A stretch of 64,000 nucleotides of DNA. It comes from UBA1413 sp964461455 (GTDB taxonomy: Bacteria; Bacteroidota; Bacteroidia; Bacteroidales; Prolixibacteraceae). Location of the stretch: contig CAYWUJ010000002.1 of the NCBI GenBank assembly GCA_964461455.1, positions 52,677 to 116,676 of the forward strand, given 5' to 3'. How positions within the stretch are numbered: position 1 is the first letter of the stretch; each line of letters begins with the position of its first letter. A program made the translations under genes and the position numbers. Under the pieces are notes generated by a model that was given only the letters and a program-made list of their open reading frames with translations, was not told the origin of the DNA and did no database searches. Of this stretch, positions 22,753-31,035 are shown piece by piece.

Positions 22753-25635
22753 ATGGATTTTAAATGTATCATAAAATTATGGTTAGGTATACTATTTCTT
22801 TTGGTTCCGGTGTGTGTGGGGGGGAGCAGTGATGAGCAGCCGGCATCAGACAGCCTGAAGGGAGTGGAACTTTACCGGCAGGGGGTGGAGCATGGTATCA
22901 GGGGGGAGCCTGAAACAGCCCTGGAGTTATTCAGGCAGAGTCTGGAATTCCGCAGAAAGGCCTTCGGCGACAAGCATATCCGTCTGGGCTCCAATTATCT
23001 GGGCATGGCCATCCAGTACAAGAACCTCCATCAGCTGGACAACGCCTTCAGGCATTACAAAATGGCAGAAGAGGTCTACCTTCTGCATGCCCCGGCCAAC
23101 GATTCACGCCTGGGGGATATTTATACCAACCTGGGGAGTTATTTCCGCGCCAAGGGGAATCTGGGAGAAGCGATCCGTTATCAGGAGAGGGCGATTGAGA
23201 TTTACAGGAACTCTTCCGATGATTTTCCGGAACAGAACTATCTGTCGGCGCTTTATAACCTGGCCAACAGCTACTACCTCGTGAACCGGGAAGAGGAGGC
23301 CCTTCACATCGCCATGGGAATTCAGGGAAAAGGTTCATTCGGACTGCGGCTCAACTGTCTGAATCTGATGGCCAGCATTTATACCTCGCAGGGTGATTTC
23401 CGCAAGGCCGACCGTATTTTTTCCCAAGCCATCGATATGATCAGGGAGGAATACGGGGATAAGGATCCCGACCTGGCCGACCAGTACCTCTCCTATGGGC
23501 AGTTTCTGAACATTACCCACCATGAGGAGGCCGCCCTCCCCTACCTTGAAAAAGCCGAGTCGATCTATTTGCAATACCGCAGCCGGCAGCCCGACCTGGC
23601 CGGCCTTTACAACGTCATGGCGCAATATTGGGCGGAAAAGAAAATCAGCTCCTCGACCTATGGAGATTTCACCGCTATAAAAATCAGCAATCTCAGGGTT
23701 GCCGAAAGCTGGTACATCAAGGCCATGGAACTGCTTACAGGGGCAAAAAACGGAAACATGGGGGAAGAGTTTGAAATTCCCGGGAGTGAAGAACTCAGGC
23801 AGAACAATTTTCCCATGGTGACCCTGGGCACGTTGGAGAATAGCGGAAGGAACTACCTGCAATTGGCAAGGTTAACCTTAGCAGAAGAGAAAGAGGTCAA
23901 AACCCGGTATTTTGAAAAGGCCGCCGGATATTTCATGGCCGCCAGTGACCTGGCAGAATATCTGCGCACCACTTTTGTCTCCGAGGAGAGCAAAGCCCAG
24001 TTCACCGCCCTGCAACAGGATATTTACAGCGGGGCAGTCGAGGCATCCTATGAGCTCTTCAGCCTGGGGAAGGATCCTCTTTGGGCAGAAACGGCTTTCC
24101 TGCATGCCGAAAGGAACAAAGCCTCCTCGCTGCATGACCAGATCACCGAACTGGAATCACGCTCGTTAAGCCTCATCCCCGACACCCTCCTTGAGCAGGA
24201 ATATGAAAAAACCACCAGCCTGGCCTATTACCGTGAGAAACTGCATCTGGAAACCCTGGAAGAGGAACCCGACCAGGAACGGATCAGTGAATACCGCCAG
24301 AGAATCTTCGAAAACGAGGAGATGATTGTTAAGCTCAGGGAACACCTTGAGAAGAACTACCAGGATTACTACCGTCTGAAATATGAGGCACGGCCGGTTT
24401 CGTTTGGGCTGATGAGAGAAAAATTGAATAAGAATGAAGTCCTGCTCTCCTATTCCCTGAAGATGCCCGGGGAAGAGAATAACGGGGAGATCTACATCAT
24501 TGCCCTGACGACCAAAGGTTACCAGTTTCTCCGCCAGCCTTTTACAGCCACTGATGTGGCACGGGTGCAGACCGTGGTCGCCACCTTGTCGGATTCCGGT
24601 TTCCTGGGGACCGGTGTGGAAGCCTTCAGGGCGTATGCAGAATCGGCGGCGGGGCTGTACAGGTTGATGCTTTCCCCTCTGGAGCCACTGATCAGGGATA
24701 AGAGAATAACGATCATTCCCGATGGCCTTCTTAATTACCTCCCTTTCGAGGCATTACTGACCGCCCCCGTTTCCACGGAGAGTGTCCACTACCATGACCT
24801 CCCCTACCTTATTCACCGTCATGCCGTGAGCTACAGCTATTCCGCTTCTCTTTTCCGCATGGAGGGAAAATCGGGCAGAACCCGCTCGGTCGCTTTTGCT
24901 CCCGTATATCGCGGATTTCGTGACGGGGTTGATGATCCCTCCTATCTGCCCATGATCCCCGGGGCTATTGAAGAGGTGACGCTGATGGAAAAGAAGATGA
25001 AAACAACCCTGTATACGGGGGAGGATGCCACCGAGCGGAAATTCCGGGAGTCAGCGGGGGATTACGGGATTCTTCATCTGGCCATGCACACCCTGATCAA
25101 CGACTCCCTGCCGCTATACTCGCGTCTGGCCTTTTCCCCCGGCACTTCCGGAGATCTGGAAGATGACGGGTGGCTGAACACTGCCGATGTTTACAATTTG
25201 CAGCTGAAAGCAAGGATGGCGGTTTTGGGTGCCTGCCGCAGCGGTGGCGGCATGCTGCGTCGTGGCGAGGGAGTCATCAGCCTGGCCAGGGCTTTCTTTT
25301 ATGCAGGATGCCCGTCGGTGATCCTCTCCCTTTGGGAGGTGGAAGACCAGGCGGGATCTGTCATTATGAAGGAGTTCTACAAAAACCTGAAAAGCGGGAA
25401 AAGCAAGGACCTGGCCCTCAGGAACGCCAAGCTGAAATACCTGAAGGAAGCCACACCGGTGACCGCCCATCCGCGGTTATGGCTGGGATACATCATCATT
25501 GGCAACCCGGAACCCCTCTTCGGGGGTGTCCGCCTTATCCTTTCCGGACTCATGGGGCTGCTCCTGCTGTTGATCGTTGTGACGATGGCACAAAAAAAAC
25601 CGGCCGGGAAAAAACCGGCCGGTCCACACTTGTGA
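22753..25635 (+). CDS. Exported, membrane-anchored TPR-CHAT (caspase-like) protein
   Basis: A 960-residue protein. Residues 1-25 are a signal peptide, and about 30-330 hold tetratricopeptide repeats (for example LGDIYTNLGSYFRAKGNLGE). About 480-545 is charged and probably coiled-coil. About 640-920 is a CHAT domain, a clan CD peptidase fold. The expected dyad is present: H779 in HLAMHT and C828 in LGACRSGGG, 49 residues apart. A transmembrane helix (about 928-947) and a Lys-rich tail (KKPAGKKPAG) end the chain. By the positive-inside rule the TPR and CHAT parts face the periplasm. It is convergent with the anti-sigma/sigma pair and divergent from the GG peptide. Substrate is unknown; the anti-sigma protein is the obvious candidate. 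Confidence 0.9.
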   Translation: MDFKCIIKLWLGILFLLVPVCVGGSSDEQPASDSLKGVELYRQGVEHGIRGEPETALELFRQSLEFRRKAFGDKHIRLGSNYLGMAIQYKNLHQLDNAFRHYKMAEEVYLLHAPANDSRLGDIYTNLGSYFRAKGNLGEAIRYQERAIEIYRNSSDDFPEQNYLSALYNLANSYYLVNREEEALHIAMGIQGKGSFGLRLNCLNLMASIYTSQGDFRKADRIFSQAIDMIREEYGDKDPDLADQYLSYGQFLNITHHEEAALPYLEKAESIYLQYRSRQPDLAGLYNVMAQYWAEKKISSSTYGDFTAIKISNLRVAESWYIKAMELLTGAKNGNMGEEFEIPGSEELRQNNFPMVTLGTLENSGRNYLQLARLTLAEEKEVKTRYFEKAAGYFMAASDLAEYLRTTFVSEESKAQFTALQQDIYSGAVEASYELFSLGKDPLWAETAFLHAERNKASSLHDQITELESRSLSLIPDTLLEQEYEKTTSLAYYREKLHLETLEEEPDQERISEYRQRIFENEEMIVKLREHLEKNYQDYYRLKYEARPVSFGLMREKLNKNEVLLSYSLKMPGEENNGEIYIIALTTKGYQFLRQPFTATDVARVQTVVATLSDSGFLGTGVEAFRAYAESAAGLYRLMLSPLEPLIRDKRITIIPDGLLNYLPFEALLTAPVSTESVHYHDLPYLIHRHAVSYSYSASLFRMEGKSGRTRSVAFAPVYRGFRDGVDDPSYLPMIPGAIEEVTLMEKKMKTTLYTGEDATERKFRESAGDYGILHLAMHTLINDSLPLYSRLAFSPGTSGDLEDDGWLNTADVYNLQLKARMAVLGACRSGGGMLRRGEGVISLARAFFYAGCPSVILSLWEVEDQAGSVIMKEFYKNLKSGKSKDLALRNAKLKYLKEATPVTAHPRLWLGYIIIGNPEPLFGGVRLILSGLMGLLLLLIVVTMAQKKPAGKKPAGPHL
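25592..25623 (-). terminator. Intrinsic terminator of the sigma/anti-sigma operon, inside the TPR-CHAT 3' end
   Basis: On the minus strand ACCGGCCGG and CCGGCCGGT form a 9-bp G+C-rich stem with a 7-base loop, followed by eight T residues. It lies 34 bases past the anti-sigma stop codon. The same bases encode the KKPAGKKPAG tail of the TPR-CHAT protein, so the terminator is embedded in a coding region of the opposite gene. Confidence 0.85.
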
Positions 25636-25656
25636 AAGACTATAATTGTTTTGCAG

Positions 25657-27165
25657 TTACGGGTTTCTCTTTTCAATCCTTGACAGCAGGGCTTCGGCCT
25701 GGCGCGAATAGAACCCCCGGCGGTTGACCACATCACCCAGATTGGTAACGGCATCGTGGTAACTGCCTTTTCCCACCAGGCTTAATGCCCTGTACCACTC
25801 TGCCTGTTCCACAAAAAGGTTGTCACGGTGCTGAATAATCCTCTCATATTCGGCAATGGCATTTCTGTACTCACGTAAACCCTGATAACTCGCACCTGCA
25901 TAAAAGACAGCAGCAGGATTAAAGGGTTCTGCGGAGGCCTCTTCTTTCAGCAGCAACAGGGCTGAGGCATAGTGGCCCTGGTTGTAGAGGCGGAACCCTC
26001 CGGCCAACCCACTGGCATCGGGAGTTCCCGCATCCCTGAAGGATGAGGGTGCCGGCGGGGCCTTGTAAAACGCACTGTAGGAATCACGGCCCGACAGGGA
26101 GGTAAAGGTGTGGATGCCCGATATTCCCAGGAGTAAAAGCAGCATGGCGGCAACGGTAACCAGTTGTTTGATCCCTTTTCTTCTGCCATCCAGTTCCACG
26201 AGCGAGCGACCCTCGAGTTTCTGTTCCGAGGAAGCGACCTCTCTGAGCTGTTCACGCAGCTCCATCACATCCTTTTCGCCAAGGGCATTCCCGACCTGGC
26301 GAACCAGTTCCACTTCCCTTTTCAGCTCGCGGCTGCCCGAAAGCTCTTCCAGGAAGGACTCCCTCTCCTCATTGGTCATCCCGTCATCGAGGAAAGCATC
26401 AATTTCTTCCAGTTCCCTGGCTGAGTTGTTCTGTTGGCGGGAGACCTTCCGCAACAGCTCGCGCAGTGAGATGACATCTTCCTCGCCGATAGCTTCTTCC
26501 AGCTCAACATTGAGGCTGAGGTCGTTTTTCAGTTCGGGATTGACGGCCAGTTCTTCTTCGAAGTGCCCCATGGTGGCCTGGTCCATCTCTCCTTCAAGAT
26601 AGGCTTCAATATCAGCAACGTCATATTGATGGGAAGAGACGGTTTTCTGGATCTGCGACAGTTTGTTGCGCAAATCCATGACGTCTCCCTCCTTCATGGC
26701 CTCTCCGATCAGGAGCCACTCCAGGTCCTCTTCGCCGTCAGTGGTATCGGGCATTTCACCGGCGGCGGCCATGGCCTGATCAAGGTAAAAAAGATGGGTA
26801 TGCTCACTCAGGGTTCTTTTATGATGGTGAAGGTGGATCCGGGGCAGGGGGTGGGGAGAATCCAGGTCGACGGAAAGGTCATCCGCCAGGCCTTCCGGAA
26901 ATACCGGGTTGTCGATGGCCAGATCAAAATAAACCTGTTGTTTTTTGGGCTCCTTCTCTTTCGTGGCATGCGCGGCGACATCCCGGAGAGCGGTTCTGAG
27001 TTCAGGGACATCCTTTTCAGAAAGGGCGTCACTGATGTCGTCCCAGAGATCGTGACCATTGTGTGTAATCGGGTTAACGGTTGAGGGGGTGCCGGCTTCC
27101 CTGAAGCGGGGTAACCTGCCGGCTCTGGTGGCAACCCTGGTCGCCTGTGTTTCCTTAAGTGTCAT
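25657..27165 (-). CDS. One-pass membrane anti-sigma-like protein with four internal repeats and periplasmic TPR region
   Basis: A 502-residue protein. ATG 27165 overlaps the sigma stop by 11 bases and is chosen over a TTG at 27171. The N-terminal ~330 residues are hydrophilic and carry four copies of an A-x3-x-D-V-x2-L-R-x2-L unit: ALSEKDVPELRTALRDV, AMKEGDVMDLRNKLSQI, AIGEEDVISLRELLRKV and ALGEKDVMELREQLREV. Between them are two anti-sigma-like helices of the type IEAYLEGEMDQATMGHFEEEL. No zinc-binding Cys/His set is present. A single transmembrane helix lies at about 334-351, followed by TPR-like repeats (YNQGHYASALLLLKEEA, FYAGASYQGLREYRNAIAEY). Coupling to the sigma gene and topology support an anti-sigma role; this is inference. 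Confidence 0.75.
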   Translation of the reverse strand: MTLKETQATRVATRAGRLPRFREAGTPSTVNPITHNGHDLWDDISDALSEKDVPELRTALRDVAAHATKEKEPKKQQVYFDLAIDNPVFPEGLADDLSVDLDSPHPLPRIHLHHHKRTLSEHTHLFYLDQAMAAAGEMPDTTDGEEDLEWLLIGEAMKEGDVMDLRNKLSQIQKTVSSHQYDVADIEAYLEGEMDQATMGHFEEELAVNPELKNDLSLNVELEEAIGEEDVISLRELLRKVSRQQNNSARELEEIDAFLDDGMTNEERESFLEELSGSRELKREVELVRQVGNALGEKDVMELREQLREVASSEQKLEGRSLVELDGRRKGIKQLVTVAAMLLLLLGISGIHTFTSLSGRDSYSAFYKAPPAPSSFRDAGTPDASGLAGGFRLYNQGHYASALLLLKEEASAEPFNPAAVFYAGASYQGLREYRNAIAEYERIIQHRDNLFVEQAEWYRALSLVGKGSYHDAVTNLGDVVNRRGFYSRQAEALLSRIEKRNP

Positions 27166-27742
27166 CTTCAAAAAGTTTTTTATATTCTGTATCCTGTTTT
27201 ATCCTCTCTATCAGAAGCTCTTTGCACTTGAACTTCCTTGACTTCACGTATTTTTCACTCTTGAATCCCATGACCCGGGTAATCTCCCTGATGGGGACCT
27301 TGTCAAAGAACATCTGCAGGATCTTCTGGCAATCGGTACTGATATTCCGGAAATGCTTCTGATAAAGGAGATAACGCTCGTTTTTCTCGATGACGTTGTT
27401 CAGATCGTCGTCGTAGACCTCCTCGGTAAAGGGAAGGCTTTCGTTGATCTTCTCCTTCTCGGTCCTTATGTTCCTCAGGCTTTTTAACCAGAGCAACCTG
27501 CAAACAGAAAAAAGGTAAGTTTCAAAAGAACGGTTCTCAAACAAAAGATCATTTTCCTTCAGCTTCCTGTATATGACAATGATCGCTTCCTGAAAAATAT
27601 CGCTGACATCGTCATCGCTTCCGCTATTCTTCCTGATAAAGGCGTTAACTTTATAAAAATACTGTTTGTATATGTATGAGAGCACCAGATTGTCGTGTCG
27701 CAGAATACCTTTCAGTATTTGTTCATCAGAAAAAATTTTCAT
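27155..27742 (-). CDS. ECF sigma factor of the TPR-CHAT locus
   Basis: A 195-residue sigma-70 family protein. Region 2 spans about 20-95, with DDDVSDIFQEAIIVIYRKL and the segment RSFETYLFSVCRLLWLKSLR. Region 4 spans about 130-185, with FRNISTDCQKILQMFFDKVP and IREITRVMGFKSEKYVKSRK as the helix-turn-helix. It is more basic and A+T-rich than the ECF gene at 834 and belongs to a different subgroup. The last codons overlap the downstream anti-sigma-like gene, so the two are translationally coupled. A promoter-region element upstream is shared with the divergent gap between the GG peptide and TPR-CHAT genes. Confidence 0.9.
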   Translation of the reverse strand: MKIFSDEQILKGILRHDNLVLSYIYKQYFYKVNAFIRKNSGSDDDVSDIFQEAIIVIYRKLKENDLLFENRSFETYLFSVCRLLWLKSLRNIRTEKEKINESLPFTEEVYDDDLNNVIEKNERYLLYQKHFRNISTDCQKILQMFFDKVPIREITRVMGFKSEKYVKSRKFKCKELLIERIKQDTEYKKLFEDDT

Positions 27743-27756
27743 CTTTCTATATATTA

Positions 27757-27784
27757 ATTCCTGTTTTTGCCAAAAGGTAACCCA
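27757..27784 (-). promoter_or_regulatory. Promoter-region element of the ECF sigma gene (second copy)
   Basis: TGGGTTACCTTTT, 9 bases, then AGGAAT, read on the minus strand. It ends 14 bases before the sigma start codon. The block order, identity and spacing match the copy at 22670-22697. It is consistent with autoregulation of the sigma factor and co-control of the linked peptide or protease, but no -10 consensus for this sigma group is known to me. Confidence 0.45.
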
Positions 27785-27944
27785 GATAAAGACAGAAAAA
27801 ATTGATTAAGTTAATAGCAGGGTGATAAACGTCTGATTTATAACAAAATTACAGAAGCGGTCTTCATGGTCCCGGGTTTGACTTCAGGTAACGAAATTAA
27901 AGATTATTATAAATTTAAAAAATAAGGGGGCATAAAAAAAAACA

Positions 27945-27972
27945 AAAGGATAGAATCAACATTCTATCCTTT
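27945..27972 (-). terminator. Strong hairpin, probable terminator of the TonB-like gene
   Basis: A perfect 12-bp inverted repeat AAAGGATAGAAT / ATTCTATCCTTT has a 4-base loop. On the minus strand it is followed by a T-rich run (TTTTGTTTTTTTTT), as expected for an intrinsic terminator of the minus-strand gene ending at 28114. Confidence 0.65.
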
Positions 27973-28113
27973 CTCTTTAAACTAACTAACCTAACTAAAC
28001 CTAAACTTATGAAAATAAACGTGGAACAAAATTAGCAGGGAAAGCGCAGTTTTGCAACTTAATTTTGTTAAATGATGTTAAAGATACTGGGGAAAAAGGG
28101 CGAATAAGAGGGA
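27973..28113 (+). other. Orphan gene-leader-like sequence with an 8-codon stub
   Basis: Downstream of the hairpin the + strand shows a run of CTAAC/CTAAAC repeats followed by ATGAAAATAAACG at 28010, closely resembling the 5' leaders of Bacteroidota outer-membrane receptor genes. The frame stops after 8 codons (TAG), and no gene follows on this strand. It may be the decapitated leader of a lost gene. The remainder of the 371-base gap between 27743 and 28113 is A+T-rich and otherwise holds only the sigma promoter element and hairpin. Confidence 0.3.
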
Positions 28114-28827
28114 TCACTGGGCGACGAAGGAATAGCGGATAGTTCCTCTCTGGCTGGCGGGGGCCGAGGGGTTGGCATTGAAGAGGCTTCGCTGTGCGGC
28201 TTCTCGGGCATATACATAAACCGGGTCATCGGCGTTTCCCGTGGTGACCCGCGGTTGGGCCGCAGTCACCCGGCCTTCCCTGTTCACGGCAATATCCACG
28301 ACAACGACCCCGCCACCCCGTGCCAGATAAACCGGAATGGGCAACCGCCGGTGGTAACGGTTCTCCAGGAGGTACTCCACATTGCTCTCTCCGGAATAAA
28401 CAATATTACTGATCTCTTCAGGCTCCCGTCCTTCCGTGACATCCTCAGGCATCGCTATCTCTCCGGGATCCGGGATTTCCCTGGAAAGCTGCCGGCTCAC
28501 ATCCCTTGACAATTCCCGGGCTCCGGCAACCTCGCGCTGATAGTCATCGTCGAAAAAACGGTCAGAAGCAGCAGCACTCCGCGAAGAGGGCCTGTTGGTC
28601 ACCGATGAGGGCATATTTCCTTCCGTCACCCTCTCCTCCTCAGTGAACGGTGCCTGAAGCGCCTCCTCAAAATCCAGGGGAATCTCCACTACCACCTCGG
28701 CCTCCTTCATATCCCTGCGCATCCCCATCTCTGCCAGAAGAAAAAAGGCCAGCAACAGAATGTGGAAAACCAGCGTTCCCATCACCCCGTATATGTTGCT
28801 CCTGTATATCTTTAGCAAACGCTTCAT
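28114..28827 (-). CDS. TonB-like energy transducer protein
   Basis: A protein of about 237 residues from ATG 28827. The frame extends to 28923, but the inner Met precedes a clean N-terminal anchor (NIYGVMGTLVFHILLLAFFL). Residues about 60-150 are charged, Glu/Arg/Ser-rich and lack the Pro-Lys-Glu-Pro repeats of classical TonB. The C-terminal ~90 residues resemble a TonB C-terminal domain: VVVVDIAVNREGRVTAAQP, then AREAAQRSLFNANP and ending GTIRYSFVAQ. It is probably periplasmic and inner-membrane anchored. ExbB/ExbD genes are not adjacent. It is divergent from the Omp85-like gene at 28982. Confidence 0.75.
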   Translation of the reverse strand: MKRLLKIYRSNIYGVMGTLVFHILLLAFFLLAEMGMRRDMKEAEVVVEIPLDFEEALQAPFTEEERVTEGNMPSSVTNRPSSRSAAASDRFFDDDYQREVAGARELSRDVSRQLSREIPDPGEIAMPEDVTEGREPEEISNIVYSGESNVEYLLENRYHRRLPIPVYLARGGGVVVVDIAVNREGRVTAAQPRVTTGNADDPVYVYAREAAQRSLFNANPSAPASQRGTIRYSFVAQ

Positions 28828-28981
28828 CAGCAACAAAAATATAAATAAACCTTTGCTTTCCGGTATAAAATGTGAACACTCCCTCTCATGGGCAATCCCG
28901 ACAATTTTAACACATTTTAACATATTGAATTACAGGAATTTAAGTACGGAAATGATTAATTTAGCCGTTTTTGGACACTTG

Positions 28982-30895
28982 ATGAATTCATACCGGTCAC
29001 GATATATCCTACTTATTTTCTGGTTACACCTCCTGCCATATCAGGGGGTTGCCCAGGGGGATACGGTTTCGGCAGGGAACAAATTTCCACGGAAGGATAT
29101 GGGTTCTCCGGCAGTGGGGGTACTGCCCGGGGTGACCGGTGATTCCCTCTCCTCCTTCCCGGGGAGAAACGACAGGTACGAAGTTTTCTATGACTCCCTG
29201 CGGTCAAAGGCACAAACCCGGAAGTTCACCCGGATGTTGCACAGGTTGCTGATCACGGCTCCCCGGACACCCGACACCCTCCCTGACTCTTCACTTTATG
29301 CTTCTCCCCTGGAGGGGAAAACCATCGGGACTATCGATATTATCAGGCTGGATGTATTCGGTCCGAGCATCAGGGACACTTCGCGCAAGGCAACCCTGTG
29401 GTATGAGAAGGCAGGCAATCTGATCCACACCCGGTCAGACCTTCACAACATCAGGAAAAACCTCCTCTTCAGGAAGGGGGAGCCCTTTTTACCGGAGGAG
29501 TTGTATGAAAACGAGCGGATACTCCGTACGTTGCCTTATATCCGTGATGCCCGGTTTTTGGCGCATCCCGACACCCTGAACGGGAATCTGGTGAATATTA
29601 CCCTTCTGGTGCAGGACCGCTTTTCGATAGGGGTAACCGGGAATGTTAACAGCCCCAGGTCAGCAGCTCTGGAAATCTACAACAGGAATATTTTCGGGGT
29701 CGGTCATGAAGTATCGGCACGTTTCGTAGGCCATCTCACACGGGAGCCTTACACAGGTATTGAGACCTATTACAGAATCAACAATATCGGCGGGAGGTTT
29801 ATTTCCTTTTCGGCAGGTTATCTGAACACTTACCTGAATGAGGGAGGGGTTCTCCTGCTGGACAAGAATTTTTTAAGGACTACCGACCGGTGGGGTTATG
29901 GTGTGGCCGGGTACCTGATGAAGCGAACGCCTTACCTGCCCGGGGAATTGCATATCCGCAACGGCAATTTCATAGGATTCACCCAATGGTCGGCCTGGGG
30001 AGGGAGAAATCTTCAGGTGGGGCGTGACCCGGGGGCGTCACAGTTCACCCTGGCGGCCCAGATCATCGACCGCCACTTTACCGACCGGCCTCCTCCCCTC
30101 CCCGGTGGGGAACAATATTATTTTCACTCCCGTTTATGGATGACCGGTTTTACCTGGTCAAAAAGAAGTTACAAGCCCGACGAACTGGTGTACAGTTATG
30201 GCATCACTGAAGATATTCCCCGCGGATTCAGGCATGAGGTGGTCATGGGTTTTGACCAGGCGGAAACAGGGCCCCGTTACTATTCCCATCTTTTCCTTTC
30301 CCATGGTAACTTTCCCGGGAGAAGACCCGGATACCTCTACCTTGCGGGGGGAATCGGCGGATTCCTGGAATCGGGAAAGGTGAGACAGGGATCGCTTGAA
30401 TTCAGTTCCCGTTTCATCTCCAGGCTCTTCACTTCAGGAAATGCCCGATTCCGTCAGTTCATCAACATCGACTATAAAACGGGAATCAACCGCTTTGAAA
30501 AGGAGAAGCTGACCTTTGAGAAAACCAACCTGATCAGGGGATTCGAGAGCAGCCAGGTTTTCGGACAACAGCGTCTGAGCCTGAACATGGAAACCGTCTA
30601 TTTCCAGAAAAGGGAATTTTACCGGTTCAATGTGGCCTTTTTCACTTTCGGGGATTTGGGGATCATTGCCTCTGCGGGAGAGCCGGTTTTCCGGGGGAGC
30701 TATTACAGCGGTCTGGGGGTCGGTCTGAGGGTTCACAACGAATCCCTGGTATTCAAGACCCTCCAGGTGCGGTTGTCCATCTACCCCAACCATCCCGGCG
30801 ATGTGGGTCTGTTGGGTTTTCTTCTGAACGAGCATACCCGGCAGTCGTTTTATTCATTTCAGCCCGAACCTCCGTCACCACGGAAATTTGAATAA
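28982..30895 (+). CDS. Omp85/BamA-TamA-like outer-membrane protein
   Basis: A 637-residue protein from ATG 28982. The frame is open further upstream, but this Met gives a signal peptide (NSYRSRYILLIFWLHLLPYQGVAQ). A POTRA-like region (about 100-210) includes LDVFGPSIRDT and a RTLPYIRDARFLAHP segment typical of POTRA beta strands. The remaining ~400 residues alternate hydrophobic and polar residues, as in a 16-strand beta-barrel. NLIRGFESSQVFGQQRLSLNMET resembles the conserved R-G-F loop of the Omp85 barrel. Only one POTRA is evident, fewer than BamA. It is probably a secretion or membrane-assembly porin. Confidence 0.8.
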   Translation: MNSYRSRYILLIFWLHLLPYQGVAQGDTVSAGNKFPRKDMGSPAVGVLPGVTGDSLSSFPGRNDRYEVFYDSLRSKAQTRKFTRMLHRLLITAPRTPDTLPDSSLYASPLEGKTIGTIDIIRLDVFGPSIRDTSRKATLWYEKAGNLIHTRSDLHNIRKNLLFRKGEPFLPEELYENERILRTLPYIRDARFLAHPDTLNGNLVNITLLVQDRFSIGVTGNVNSPRSAALEIYNRNIFGVGHEVSARFVGHLTREPYTGIETYYRINNIGGRFISFSAGYLNTYLNEGGVLLLDKNFLRTTDRWGYGVAGYLMKRTPYLPGELHIRNGNFIGFTQWSAWGGRNLQVGRDPGASQFTLAAQIIDRHFTDRPPPLPGGEQYYFHSRLWMTGFTWSKRSYKPDELVYSYGITEDIPRGFRHEVVMGFDQAETGPRYYSHLFLSHGNFPGRRPGYLYLAGGIGGFLESGKVRQGSLEFSSRFISRLFTSGNARFRQFINIDYKTGINRFEKEKLTFEKTNLIRGFESSQVFGQQRLSLNMETVYFQKREFYRFNVAFFTFGDLGIIASAGEPVFRGSYYSGLGVGLRVHNESLVFKTLQVRLSIYPNHPGDVGLLGFLLNEHTRQSFYSFQPEPPSPRKFE

Positions 30896-30993
30896 GCGGG
30901 AGCGAAACCAGCCTGTGTGTCATGTATTTGTTAACAAAGTGGGGGTTATGGCAAAATAAACCCCGCCGATAACTTCCGGCACGGTAATAAAGA

Positions 30994-31001
30994 TACCTTT
31001 G
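30994..31001 (+). promoter_or_regulatory. Candidate -7 box (TACCTTTG) for the DEAD-box helicase gene
   Basis: TACCTTTG agrees with TANNTTTG and lies 34 bases before the start codon at 31036. The -33 region has no clean TTTG, so support is partial. Confidence 0.45.
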
Positions 31002-31035
31002 CGCCCTCAAATTTTTACGAACACATTATTTCACA

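Noticed and set aside
22403..27784. CRISPR type III-E relationship of the TPR-CHAT locus
   Set aside because: No repeats, cas genes or Csx30-like sequence are visible. The resemblance is at the level of protein classes only.
28835..28923. Longer N-termini for the TonB-like and Omp85-like proteins
   Set aside because: The extended frames overlap each other divergently and lack family similarity. The inner starts give a proper membrane anchor and signal peptide.
30896..31035. Full -33/-7 promoter for the DEAD-box helicase
   Set aside because: Only the -7 box is good. The -33 position reads AACT-like sequence, so only the single element is reported.
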